From Micromonospora yangpuensis (lineage in GTDB: Bacteria; Actinomycetota; Actinomycetes; Mycobacteriales; Micromonosporaceae): a DNA stretch of 64,000 nt. Below the pieces are notes generated by a model. It did not search any database, had not been told where the DNA came from, and saw only the letters and a program-made list of their open reading frames with translations. Position numbers and translations under genes: made by a program. Numbering within the stretch: position 1 is the stretch's first letter; the number at the start of each line of letters is the position of its first letter. The DNA lies in assembly GCF_900091615.1 (NCBI RefSeq), contig NZ_FMIA01000002.1, positions 2,790,001 through 2,854,000 on the forward strand. The letters run 5' to 3'. Shown in pieces: positions 18,282 to 27,117 of the stretch.

Positions 18282-19258
18282 GCCCCACCCCGCAACCCGC
18301 GCCGGCTCCTTCCCCCCGGCCGGGGCCCACCCCGCCCCCGGGCCCGGGTACCGCTCAGACGCGACGTCAGGTCTCGGCCCGACCCGCCGACCCGCCCCGG
18401 TCGGGCCGCTCCCGGAACTCCCGGGACCGGGCCAAGATCCTGCCCACCCTCGTCCTCGCCCTCGGCGCGATCTACTGCATCCTGCCGGTGGTCTGGGTGC
18501 TGATCGCCGCCACCAAGAGCACCGACGAACTCTTCGGCACCTACTCCGGCTGGCCCAGCTTCAACGGCGGTTTCACCGAGAACATCAGCACCCTGAGCAC
18601 CTACGCCGACGGCCGGTTCTGGTGGTGGACCCTGAACAGCCTGATCTATGCCGGCGGCGGGGCGCTGCTGACCGTCATCGTCTCCTCGATGGCCGGCTAC
18701 GCGATGGCGAAGTTCCGGTTCCACGGGCAGAAACTGCTCTTCGGCGCGCTTCTCGCCGGGGTGCTCATCCCGCAGATCACCCTCGCCATCCCGCAGTACC
18801 TGCTGCTGTCCGAGATCGGCCTGGCCGGCAGCTACTGGTCGGTGATCCTGCCGAGCATCATCAGCCCGTACAGCATCTACCTCTGCCGGGTCTACGCCGC
18901 CGCGGCGATCCCCGACGAGATGCTGGAAGCCGGGCGGATGGACGGCGCCAGCGAGTTCCGGCTCTTCCGGTCGGTGGCGCTGCCGGTGATGGTGCCCGGA
19001 CTGGTCACCGTCTTCCTGCTCCAGTTCATCTCGATCTGGAACAACTTCCTGCTGCCGTACATCATGCTCGCCAACGACGACCGGTTCCCGCTCACCGTGG
19101 GGCTCTACTCGCTGCTCAACCGGGGTGCCTCGCAGCCGGCGCTCTACACCCTGGTGATCACCGGCGCACTCCTGTCGATCATCCCGATCTTCGCGCTCTT
19201 CCTCTTCCTCCAGCGCTTCTGGCGGCTCGACCTGGTCGCCGGGGGACTGAAGGGCTGA
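18278..19258 (+). CDS. Sugar ABC transporter permease (MalG-like)
   Basis: A 326-residue CUT1 permease with a Pro-rich cytoplasmic N-terminus of about 45 residues, six membrane helices and the EAA loop LEAGRMDGASEFRLFRSVALPVMVPG near residues 212-237. No ATPase gene is present in the operon, so the importer must borrow a shared multi-sugar ATPase (MsiK type) encoded elsewhere, as is usual in actinobacteria. Confidence 0.93.
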   Translation: MSPTPQPAPAPSPRPGPTPPPGPGTAQTRRQVSARPADPPRSGRSRNSRDRAKILPTLVLALGAIYCILPVVWVLIAATKSTDELFGTYSGWPSFNGGFTENISTLSTYADGRFWWWTLNSLIYAGGGALLTVIVSSMAGYAMAKFRFHGQKLLFGALLAGVLIPQITLAIPQYLLLSEIGLAGSYWSVILPSIISPYSIYLCRVYAAAAIPDEMLEAGRMDGASEFRLFRSVALPVMVPGLVTVFLLQFISIWNNFLLPYIMLANDDRFPLTVGLYSLLNRGASQPALYTLVITGALLSIIPIFALFLFLQRFWRLDLVAGGLKG

Positions 19259-19291
19259 CACCACCCACTCCGGACACCGAACGGGGAGACA

Positions 19292-21652
19292 ATGAAGTTC
19301 AAGGACGGCTACTGGCAGATGCGTCCCGGGGTGCGGGGCAGCTACGCCACCGCCGCCCACGACGTCACCGTCGGCGCGCAGGCCATCCGGGTGCTCGCCC
19401 CGGCCAAGCCGATCGGCCGTCGCGGCGACACGCTGGACGGGCCGGTGCTGCGGGTGGACCTTGCCGCACCGATGCCCGGCGTCGTCCGGGTCCGGGCCAC
19501 CCACTTCGCCGGCTCCGTACCGGCCGGTCCGTCCTTCGTACTCACCACCGACGGCACGCCGATCGGCACCGACCCGGCCGGTGCCGGACCGCTCGCCCAG
19601 GTCGACGACGCACACGTCAGCCTCACCAGCGGTGAACTCACCGTCCAGGTCGGCCGCAGCGCGCCCTGGGGGCTCACCTTCCGCGTCGACGGCCGGGAAC
19701 TCACCCGCAGCGACCACAACTCCCTCGGCGCGATGACCGACGCCGACGGCGGGCACCACATGGTCGAACAGCTCCACCTCGGCGTCGGTGAACTCGTCTA
19801 CGGCCTCGGCGAACGCTTCGGGCCACTGGTCCGCAACGGACAGGCCGTGGAGATCTGGAACGCCGACGGCGGCACCAACAGCGAACAGGCGTACAAGAAC
19901 GTCCCGTTCTACCTCAGCAACCGCGGATACGGCGTCTTCGTCAACCACCCCGGCCGGGTCTCCTTCGAAGTGGCCTCCGAAACCGTCACCCGGGTGCAGT
20001 TCAGCGTCTCCGGCCACGAGCTGGAGTACCTGGTCATCCACGGCCCCACCCCGGCCGAGATCCTGCGCCGCTACACCGCCCTCACCGGCCGTCCCGCGCT
20101 GCCGCCCGCCTGGTCCTTCGGGCTCTGGCTGAGCACCTCCTTCACCACCGAGTACGACGAGGCCACCGTCACCTCGTTCGTCGACGGCATGGCCGAGCGC
20201 GACATCCCGCTGAGCGTCTTCCACTTCGACTGCTTCTGGATGCGGCAGTTCCGCTGGTGCGACTTCGAATGGGACCCGGAAACGTTCCCCGACCCGCCCG
20301 GCATGCTCGCCCGGCTGCACGAGCGCGACCTCAAGGTCTGCGTCTGGATCAACCCGTACATCGGCCAGGCCTCCGCCCTCTTCGACGAGGGCGCCGCGCG
20401 CGGCTACCTGCTACGCCGTCCCGACGGTCGGATCTGGCAGGACGACCACTGGCAGGCCGGCCGCGCCCTGGTCGACCTCACCGATCCCGGGGCCCGCGAC
20501 TGGTACGCCGGCAAGCTGCGCGACCTGCTCCGGATGGGCGTCGACTCCTTCAAGACCGACTTCGGCGAGCGGATCCCCACCGACGTGGTCTGGGCCGACG
20601 GCTCCGACCCCGAACGGATGCACAACTACTACAGTCTGATCTACAACGAACTCGTCTTCGACCTGCTGGAGGAGGAACGGGGCACCGGCGACGCGGTCCT
20701 GTTCGCCCGCGCCGCCACCGTCGGCGGCCAGCGCCTGCCGGTGCACTGGGGTGGCGACTGCGAATCCTCGTACGAGGCGATGGCGGAGAGCCTGCGCGGC
20801 GGTCTCTCCCTCGGCATGGGCGGCTTCGGCTTCTGGAGCCACGACATCGGTGGCTTCGAGGGCCGCCCCGACCCCGCCGTCTTCAAACGGTGGGTCGCCT
20901 TCGGGCTGCTCTCCTCGCACAGTCGGCTGCACGGCAGCCGCTCCTACCGGGTGCCGTGGCTCTTCGACGAGGAATCCGTCGACGTGCTGCGCGACTTCAC
21001 CCGCCTGAAGGCCCGGCTGATGCCGTACCTCTACGCCGCCGCCGTGACCGCCCACACCGAGGGCATGCCGGTGATGCGGGCCATGGCCCTGGAGTTTCCC
21101 GACGACCCGGCCTGCGCCTACCTCGACGCCCAGTACCTGCTCGGCCCGGATCTGCTGGTCGCCCCGGTGCTCAGCACCGGAGGCGAGGTGACCTACTACG
21201 TCCCCGCCGGACGCTGGACCCGCTGGCAGGACGGCCGGACCGTCGAGGGACCGGGCTGGCGCACCGAGACCCACGGCTTCGACAGCCTCCCGCTGCTCGT
21301 CCGCCCCGGCGCCGTCGTCCCCGTCGGCGCCCGCGCCGACCGACCCGACTACCCGTACGCCGACGGGGTCACGCTGCGGGCGTACCAGCTCGCCGACGGC
21401 GTCCACCGGGTGGTCACCGTGCCCGCCACCGACGGCACCCCGGCCGCGGTGTTCGAGATCAGCCGGGACGGTGACCGGATCCGGGTGACCCGCGACGGTC
21501 CGGTGCGGGCACCCTGGCACCTGGTCCTCGTCGCGGTCACCAGCCACGGGTCGGTCACCGGTGGCACCGCCGAGACCGTCACCGACGGCACCCGGATCAG
21601 CGCCGAAGCGGAGACCGACCGGCTTGAGATCGTCCTGCCCACCCAGAGGTGA
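19292..21652 (+). CDS. Glycoside hydrolase family 31, alpha-xylosidase-like (YicI type)
   Basis: A 786-residue GH31 enzyme. The N-terminus MKFKDGYWQMRPGV is typical of alpha-xylosidases. The nucleophile Asp423 lies in FKTDFGERIPTDV and the acid/base Asp489 in HWGGDCESSYEAM. No signal peptide is present. Together with the cytosolic GH42 beta-galactosidase and the oligosaccharide importer it fits stepwise removal of galactose and xylose from xyloglucan fragments; alpha-glucosidase activity is the main alternative. It is the last gene of the LacI operon. Confidence 0.92.
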   Translation: MKFKDGYWQMRPGVRGSYATAAHDVTVGAQAIRVLAPAKPIGRRGDTLDGPVLRVDLAAPMPGVVRVRATHFAGSVPAGPSFVLTTDGTPIGTDPAGAGPLAQVDDAHVSLTSGELTVQVGRSAPWGLTFRVDGRELTRSDHNSLGAMTDADGGHHMVEQLHLGVGELVYGLGERFGPLVRNGQAVEIWNADGGTNSEQAYKNVPFYLSNRGYGVFVNHPGRVSFEVASETVTRVQFSVSGHELEYLVIHGPTPAEILRRYTALTGRPALPPAWSFGLWLSTSFTTEYDEATVTSFVDGMAERDIPLSVFHFDCFWMRQFRWCDFEWDPETFPDPPGMLARLHERDLKVCVWINPYIGQASALFDEGAARGYLLRRPDGRIWQDDHWQAGRALVDLTDPGARDWYAGKLRDLLRMGVDSFKTDFGERIPTDVVWADGSDPERMHNYYSLIYNELVFDLLEEERGTGDAVLFARAATVGGQRLPVHWGGDCESSYEAMAESLRGGLSLGMGGFGFWSHDIGGFEGRPDPAVFKRWVAFGLLSSHSRLHGSRSYRVPWLFDEESVDVLRDFTRLKARLMPYLYAAAVTAHTEGMPVMRAMALEFPDDPACAYLDAQYLLGPDLLVAPVLSTGGEVTYYVPAGRWTRWQDGRTVEGPGWRTETHGFDSLPLLVRPGAVVPVGARADRPDYPYADGVTLRAYQLADGVHRVVTVPATDGTPAAVFEISRDGDRIRVTRDGPVRAPWHLVLVAVTSHGSVTGGTAETVTDGTRISAEAETDRLEIVLPTQR

Positions 21653-21755
21653 CCAGGCCCGGAGCCTCCCGACATCCTCCGCTGGGGCACGGCCACCGCC
21701 GCCGGTACGCGGGTGGGCCCGCTCGACGCCGCAGGGCACCGTCGACGGTTACGGC

Positions 21756-21833
21756 GACGGGGAGCGGCGACTGGTCGTAGTACTCGCCCCGGCGCATCCG
21801 CTGCCCGGCTGAGGAGACACCGGTCGTCTCCAT
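21756..21833 (-). pseudogene. Remnant of a quinone oxidoreductase N-terminus
   Basis: On the minus strand this encodes METTGVSSAGQRMRRGEYYDQSPLP, clearly related to MAATGVSFAEQQMRRGKYYDQPPFP inside the complete oxidoreductase at 35346-36383. The sequence then loses similarity. The ATG at 21833 corresponds to an internal Met of the complete protein; the segment coding for its first 41 residues is missing. Only about 26 codons remain, so it is non-functional. Confidence 0.7.
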
Positions 21834-22124
21834 GACGGCATTCCTCCGGTCAGCGATTGTCGTTGGGTCCCAGCGCCCCGCGGTGCCAGGTGTGCCAGCC
21901 ACGGCACAGCAGGTAGCCGGCGATGGTGGTCGTCGAGACGAGCCCGTCGGCGATCAGGGTCAGGAGTGCGTTCGGGACGTCGAGGATGAAGGCGGCCTGG
22001 ATGGTGACCGCGATCTTGTGGATGAGCAGGAGTTCCCACATGCCGCGTTGCTTTCGGGGTGCGAGGGCCAGCATGGCCCACATTCCGGCGAAGACGATGT
22101 AGGCGCAGGTGTGCCAGTACTCGG
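21831..22124. repeat. 294-bp near-identical repeat, copy 1
   Basis: This stretch matches 36381-36674 with two mismatches (at 21855 and 22112), about 99.3% identity, in the same orientation. Flanking DNA on the left is related but much more diverged, and DNA on the right is unrelated. Confidence 0.9.
21850..22124 (-). pseudogene. Truncated copy of four-helix membrane protein gene
   Basis: The minus strand encodes EYWHTCAYIVFAGMWAMLALAPRKQRGMWELLLIHKIAVTIQAAF to the C-terminus GALGPNDNR, identical to the last two thirds of the gene at 36400-36840 apart from one residue. The 5' third, with the start codon and first membrane helix, is replaced by unrelated sequence from about 22125. Confidence 0.8.
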
Positions 22125-22240
22125 GAGGGTCTGCAGCCGGTCGGCCTGGCCGCCGGCGGGAACGGGCCGGGTCCGTCGGTCGTGGACGGTGTGACTTCCG
22201 GACGACCGTGGTGGGTGGGGGCAGGGGTAGCCTGTCCGGC

Positions 22241-24943
22241 GTGCGATCCGCAGCCGTCTCCCGGGGCTCACTGGTTGGCAGGTCAGTCGAGCTCAAGGTT
22301 CTCGACGAGCTGATCGAGGGCGCGCGGTCGGGCCGGGGCGAGTCGCTGGTGGTGCGCGGCGAGGCCGGCATCGGCAAGAGCACGCTGCTGGCACACGCCC
22401 GCGACGCGGCGTCCGGTGCGCGGGTGATCCAGGTGTCCGGGGCGGAGTTCGAGCGGGAGTTGCCCTACAGCGCGCTGCATCAACTGTGTGTGCCGGTGCT
22501 GGGCCACCTCGCGGACCTGCCCACCCGGCACGCCGACGCGCTCCGGGTCGCGTTCGGGCTGGCGGCGGGCACGCCCGACCTCTTCCACATCGGCGCGGCG
22601 ACCCTGGGCCTGCTGGCTGCTGCGGCCGGCGTGCGCCCGTTGCTGTGCGTGGTCGACGACGCCCACTGGTTGGACGCGGCGTCGGCGAAGGCGTTGGCCT
22701 TCGTCGGTCGGCGGGTGGCCAGCGAACCGATCGCCATGCTGTTCGCGCTGCGGTTGCCCGCCTCGGACGACCTGCACGAGCTGCCCAGCCTTGACCTCAC
22801 CGGCTTGGCGGACGCCGAGGCACGGATGCTGCTCGCGGCCCACCGTCACCTCCTCCTCGACGAGCAGGTGCTCAGCCGGCTGCTCGCCGAGGCCCGGGGA
22901 AACCCGTTGGCGTTGCTCGAACTGCCCGAGGCGGGCGGCTTCGGGCAGCCGGACACCGCTGCGGTACCGACCCGGATCGAGCGCAGCTTCCGACACCGGC
23001 TGTCGGATCTGCCGGACGACGCCCGTCTCCTGCTGACCGTGGCGAGCGCCGACCCGACGGGTGATCCCACCCTGGTGTGGCCGGCCACGCGACTGTTGGG
23101 CATCGACGTGTCGACCGCCAGCGCCAGCGCGGCAGCGACAGGGCTGGTCGAGTTCGCCGCGGACATCCGCTTCTGCCACCCGCTGGCTCGGTCCGCGGTC
23201 TACCACGCGGCGTCGGTGGGGGAACGGCACCGGGCGCATCGGGCGCTGGCCGAGGCAACCAGCGCCGTCACCGACCCGGACCGGCGGGCCTGGCACCGCG
23301 CCCAGGCCAGCGTCGGCCCCGACGACGACGTCGCCGCGGAACTCGTACGATCGGCCACCCGCGCCCAGACGCGCGGGGGCGTGGTGGCCGCGGCTGCCTT
23401 CCTGGAACGGGCGGCCGAGCTTTCCCTGAACCCCGCCGGCCGAATCGAACGAACGCTCGCGGCGGCGCAGGCCGCCCTCGTCGCGGGCCGTCCCGATCGG
23501 GCCGCCGCGTTGATCAGGGCCGTCGAGCACACCGCACTCGACGAGTTCCAGCTCGCCCACGCCGACCTGTTACGGGGCCAGGTGGCGTTCCAGAGCCACC
23601 GGGACGACAGCGGCCCCGAGTTCATGATCCGAGCGGGCAGACGCCTGGCCGGGCTGGATCCGGAACGCGCCCGCAGGTGCTTCCTGGACGCGATCGAGAC
23701 GAGTCTCCTCGTCGGTCGGCCCAGCGGAGTGCAGGACCTGGTGCTGGCCGCCGTGCGATCGGTACCGGTGACCGCGTCACGTCAACCGGACGTTCTGGAC
23801 GCGCTGGGCCTGCTGAACTCAGCGGGCCATCGCAGCGCGATCCCGCTGATCCAGCAGGTTCTGGAAGACGGGAACGGTTCCTGCAGGCCTGGATGGACCG
23901 GATACCCCGCGCTCGCCCTCATGCTCGCGGCAGAGATCTGGGACCCGCACCGGTACTGGACGATCGTCGAGTGGCTGCTGCGGACCGGCCGGGAGTCCGG
24001 TTCGCCCCTGCTGCTGCGTCTCGGGCTAGCGCAGGTCGGCTCGTACGGTGCGCTCACCGCCGACCCCGAACTGGCGACGGCTGCAATCGCCGAGGAGGAA
24101 GCGATCGCCGACGCGACCGGCGGGCCCCCGGTGCCCTACCCCCGGCTCCACCTCGCGGCCATGCGTGGTCGCCGCGCCGAGGCGCTCGCGTTGTTCGAGA
24201 GCGCCACGGCCGCGGCGACCATCAGCGGTAGTGGTCTCCTGACCAGCAACATCGACTGGGCATCGGCCGTACTGCACAACGGCCTCGCCGACTATCCGGC
24301 CGCACTGACCGCCGCTCGGCGGGCCGTCGCGGACGGCACCCTCTTCCTCGCCAGTTTCTCCCTGCCCGAACTGGTCGAAGCGGCGGTCCGCTGCGGTGAA
24401 ACCGACGCCGCCAGGGCGGCGCTGGAGTCACTTGTGGAACGCGCCGATGCCAGCGGGACCGCCACCGGCCTGGGCATCGCGGCGTACGCCCGAGGGCTGG
24501 TCACCGGTTCCGAGGAGCACTATCGGACCGCCATCGCGTACCTCGAGCGGAGTCCGCTGTCGGCCTACCGAGCCAGAGCCCATCTCGTGTACGGGGAGTG
24601 GCTGCGGCGCGAGGGACGCCGGCTCGACTGCCGAACGCACCTGCGTACCGCGCACCGCCTGCTGTCCGAGGCGGGGTTCGACGGGTTCGCCCGGCGGGCC
24701 GCCACCGAACTACGCGCCACCGGGGAACGGCCACGCCGACGGTCACCACACACCTACGACCAGCTCACGATCCAGGAGCTGCACATCGCCCGGCTGGTCG
24801 CCGCCGGCGCGACGTCCAGCGAGGTGGCCGCCCAGCTGTTCATCAGCCCACGTACGGTCGACGCCCACCTGCGCAACATCTTCCGCAAGCTCGGCATCAA
24901 CTCACGGCGGCAACTCCGGCACCGGCCCGATCTCGGCGCGTGA
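22241..24943 (+). CDS. Large ATP-binding LuxR-family regulator (LAL type)
   Basis: A 900-residue STAND-type regulator. An AAA ATPase domain starts with LVGRSVELKVLDELI and the Walker A REAGIGKST-like sequence GEAGIGKST near residue 43; Walker B is LLCVVDDAHWLD near residue 140. A helical TPR-like middle follows. The C-terminal LuxR helix-turn-helix is LTIQELHIARLVAAGATSSEVAAQLFISPRTVDAHLRNIFRKLGI. GTG 22241 gives the standard N-terminus close to the P-loop; longer in-frame sequence upstream is Arg/Gly-rich and overlaps the repeat remnant. Such proteins activate carbohydrate or antibiotic genes; no target is obvious nearby. Confidence 0.92.
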   Translation: MRSAAVSRGSLVGRSVELKVLDELIEGARSGRGESLVVRGEAGIGKSTLLAHARDAASGARVIQVSGAEFERELPYSALHQLCVPVLGHLADLPTRHADALRVAFGLAAGTPDLFHIGAATLGLLAAAAGVRPLLCVVDDAHWLDAASAKALAFVGRRVASEPIAMLFALRLPASDDLHELPSLDLTGLADAEARMLLAAHRHLLLDEQVLSRLLAEARGNPLALLELPEAGGFGQPDTAAVPTRIERSFRHRLSDLPDDARLLLTVASADPTGDPTLVWPATRLLGIDVSTASASAAATGLVEFAADIRFCHPLARSAVYHAASVGERHRAHRALAEATSAVTDPDRRAWHRAQASVGPDDDVAAELVRSATRAQTRGGVVAAAAFLERAAELSLNPAGRIERTLAAAQAALVAGRPDRAAALIRAVEHTALDEFQLAHADLLRGQVAFQSHRDDSGPEFMIRAGRRLAGLDPERARRCFLDAIETSLLVGRPSGVQDLVLAAVRSVPVTASRQPDVLDALGLLNSAGHRSAIPLIQQVLEDGNGSCRPGWTGYPALALMLAAEIWDPHRYWTIVEWLLRTGRESGSPLLLRLGLAQVGSYGALTADPELATAAIAEEEAIADATGGPPVPYPRLHLAAMRGRRAEALALFESATAAATISGSGLLTSNIDWASAVLHNGLADYPAALTAARRAVADGTLFLASFSLPELVEAAVRCGETDAARAALESLVERADASGTATGLGIAAYARGLVTGSEEHYRTAIAYLERSPLSAYRARAHLVYGEWLRREGRRLDCRTHLRTAHRLLSEAGFDGFARRAATELRATGERPRRRSPHTYDQLTIQELHIARLVAAGATSSEVAAQLFISPRTVDAHLRNIFRKLGINSRRQLRHRPDLGA

Positions 24944-25024
24944 AAGTGCCGGGCGGCTCGACGCTGCGCCCTCTACCACGAACGCCGCCCCCATCAGGGC
25001 GCCACCAACACCAGCGGCCCGGGA

Positions 25025-25705
25025 TCAGACACCGCTGATCTCGGTGATCCAGCTGCGGCTCGCGATCACCGATGAGTAGTTCTGTGAGGTCGATCCGTTG
25101 CCGTTGAAGGAGACACCGACCTGCCGCCCGTTGTGGAGCTGGGGTCCGCCGGAGTCGCCCTGCCAGGACACTCCGTTGCCCCGGGTGCTGCGGATCACCG
25201 GGCCGCCGTCGGCGTCCTCGCCGCTGATCGCGGTCACTCGGACGGTGGCGGTCTTCAGCTGTTCGGACGGCTCACAGGTCAGGCAGGTCCGGCCCCAGCC
25301 GTAGATGTCGTTGCTGGCGCCGACCGGCGGGTTGGTGTCGGCCAGCGTGACATACGTGGTGGAGATCGACGTTCCCAGGTGTAGCAGGGCGAGGTCGTGC
25401 CGGGTGTGGATGGCGCTCACCGTGGCGGTGGTGCCCCCGGAGGAGCGGTACACGCTGCCGACCCGTACCGAGATGGATCCGCGCAGGCAGTGGGCGGCGG
25501 TCAGCACCCAGCGCGGAGCGATGATCGAGCCGGAGCAGGCGAACGAGCCGTTCTGGAACACGGCGGTCGCCCACGGTGCCGACGCGACGAGGCTGCCGCC
25601 GATGATCGGCTGCGGTCCGGTCGGTGCGGCGGTCGCCGTGGCCGGGGCGACGAACACACCGGTGAGGACGGTCGCGACGAGCGCCATGGTGAGACGGATG
25701 CGCAC
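25025..25705 (-). CDS. Secreted trypsin-like serine protease (S1 family)
   Basis: A 226-residue chymotrypsin-fold protease. A Sec signal peptide (MALVATVLTGVFVAPATATA) precedes the mature IIGGSLVASAPWATAVF. The triad is His72 (TAAHC), Asp104 (HDLALLHL) and Ser185 (GDSGGP). Cys pairs (57/73 and 141/144) suggest disulphides. GTG 25705 is chosen because AAGGAG lies 7 bases upstream; an upstream in-frame ATG would spoil the signal. It converges on the LuxR gene and is divergent from the flavin reductase. Confidence 0.93.
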   Translation of the reverse strand: MRIRLTMALVATVLTGVFVAPATATAAPTGPQPIIGGSLVASAPWATAVFQNGSFACSGSIIAPRWVLTAAHCLRGSISVRVGSVYRSSGGTTATVSAIHTRHDLALLHLGTSISTTYVTLADTNPPVGASNDIYGWGRTCLTCEPSEQLKTATVRVTAISGEDADGGPVIRSTRGNGVSWQGDSGGPQLHNGRQVGVSFNGNGSTSQNYSSVIASRSWITEISGV

Positions 25706-25890
25706 GGAATGACTCCTTACCGAGGCGACTACTGACACCGACGATTATCGATCGCGCGGCCGTCGATGTGAATGGCATCGGTGTCGCGATGCTGTTCTGC
25801 GGACGACCCCGACCAGATGGCCAGCGGCCAGGCAGGCCCACGGGTGACGTGGACGGTGAGCCGCACCACGTCGGCCACCCAGGACTTGCA

Positions 25891-25908
25891 TCTGACAGTG
25901 GCGTCAGA
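25891..25908. promoter_or_regulatory. Inverted repeat TCTGAC-N6-GTCAGA upstream of OYE gene
   Basis: A perfect 6+6 dyad lies 16 bases before the ATG of the old-yellow-enzyme gene and overlaps a possible promoter (TTGCAT at 25886, TACGGT at 25912). It resembles TetR or MarR-type operators, but no such regulator gene is adjacent. Confidence 0.45.
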
Positions 25909-25923
25909 TCCTACGGTGCAGTC

Positions 25924-27018
25924 ATGACATCACTGTTCGACAATGTTTCTCTCGGCGGGCTCCGGCTTCCCAACCGGGTCGTGATGGCGCCGATGAGCCG
26001 GGTGCGATCCGACCGCGAGGGGCTCGCGACCGCGTCGATGGCGACGTACTACGCCCAGCGGGCGACCGCGGGTCTGATCATCACCGAGGGCACCTACCCC
26101 AACCCCGTCGGACAGTCCAACCCGCTCACGCCGGGGCTGTACACCCCGGCGCAGACCGACTCCTGGCGGCAGGTCACCTCCGCCGTGCACACCAACGGGG
26201 GCCGGGTCTTCGCGCAGCTCATGCACGGTGGACGGATCAGCCACCCGGACACCACCGGGCACCAGCCGGTCGCGCCCTCCGCGGTCGCGCCCCGCGAGGT
26301 GTACGTGTTCACCCCCACCGGACCACAACTGGCGCCCACGCCACGGGCGCTCTCCACCGCCGAGGTGGAAGGCGAGGTGGAGTCGTTCGCGGCAGCCGCC
26401 CGACGGGCGATCGTGGCCGGCTTCGACGGCGTGGAGCTGCACGGCGCGAACGGGTACCTGATGAACCAGTTCCTCTCCGGCAACACCAACCTCCGCACGG
26501 ACCGCTACGGCGGCTCCGTCTCCGGGCACATCCGCTTCGCCGTGGAGGCGGTCGCCGCCACGATCGACGCGGTCGGCGCCGACCGCGTCGGCCTGCGGTT
26601 GTCGCCCGGCGCGGGCGTCGGGGACACCGTCGACACCGACATCCCCGCGGTGTACGGCGCGTTGCTCGCCGAACTCGTCCCGCTCGGACCGGCCTACGTA
26701 CACCTGGCCGGCACCGACGACGAGATCCTGCTCGGGCTGCGCCGGGCCTGGCCCGGCACGCTCATCGTCAACCCGTCGATACCCGGCACCCCGGTCCCGT
26801 CGAACCGCGCCGACGCCGAGCGTTGGTTGGCCCAGGGGGCGGACCTGGTCGCGTTCGGCCGCGCCTACCTCGCCAACCCCGACCTGGTCGAGCGGTTCCG
26901 GGCGGACCTGCCGCTGGCGGTCGCCGACCTGGACACCTACTACACCGGCGGCGACGACGGCTACCTCACCTATCCGGCGTACGCCCACCCGCCGCTGACC
27001 GCGACGGCATCGGTGTGA
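25924..27018 (+). CDS. Alkene reductase, old yellow enzyme family
   Basis: A 364-residue FMN-dependent NAD(P)H:flavin oxidoreductase that reduces activated C=C bonds (NemA/OYE group). Signature sequences are LPNRVVMAPMSRVRSD near residue 16, FAQLMHGGRISHP, and LHGANGYLMNQFLSGNTNLRTDRYGGS near residues 170-195 with the substrate-binding His/Asn pair. ATG 25924 fits the family start. It sits behind an inverted repeat that may be an operator and converges on the cellulase gene. Confidence 0.93.
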   Translation: MTSLFDNVSLGGLRLPNRVVMAPMSRVRSDREGLATASMATYYAQRATAGLIITEGTYPNPVGQSNPLTPGLYTPAQTDSWRQVTSAVHTNGGRVFAQLMHGGRISHPDTTGHQPVAPSAVAPREVYVFTPTGPQLAPTPRALSTAEVEGEVESFAAAARRAIVAGFDGVELHGANGYLMNQFLSGNTNLRTDRYGGSVSGHIRFAVEAVAATIDAVGADRVGLRLSPGAGVGDTVDTDIPAVYGALLAELVPLGPAYVHLAGTDDEILLGLRRAWPGTLIVNPSIPGTPVPSNRADAERWLAQGADLVAFGRAYLANPDLVERFRADLPLAVADLDTYYTGGDDGYLTYPAYAHPPLTATASV

Positions 27019-27117
27019 CCTGGGTGTAGTACCGCTGCAGGGCCGCGTCGGACGCGCTCGCATCCGGATCGGGCTCCGCACCGGGCGTACCCGCCACGAC
27101 CGAAGGGCGGCCTGCGC

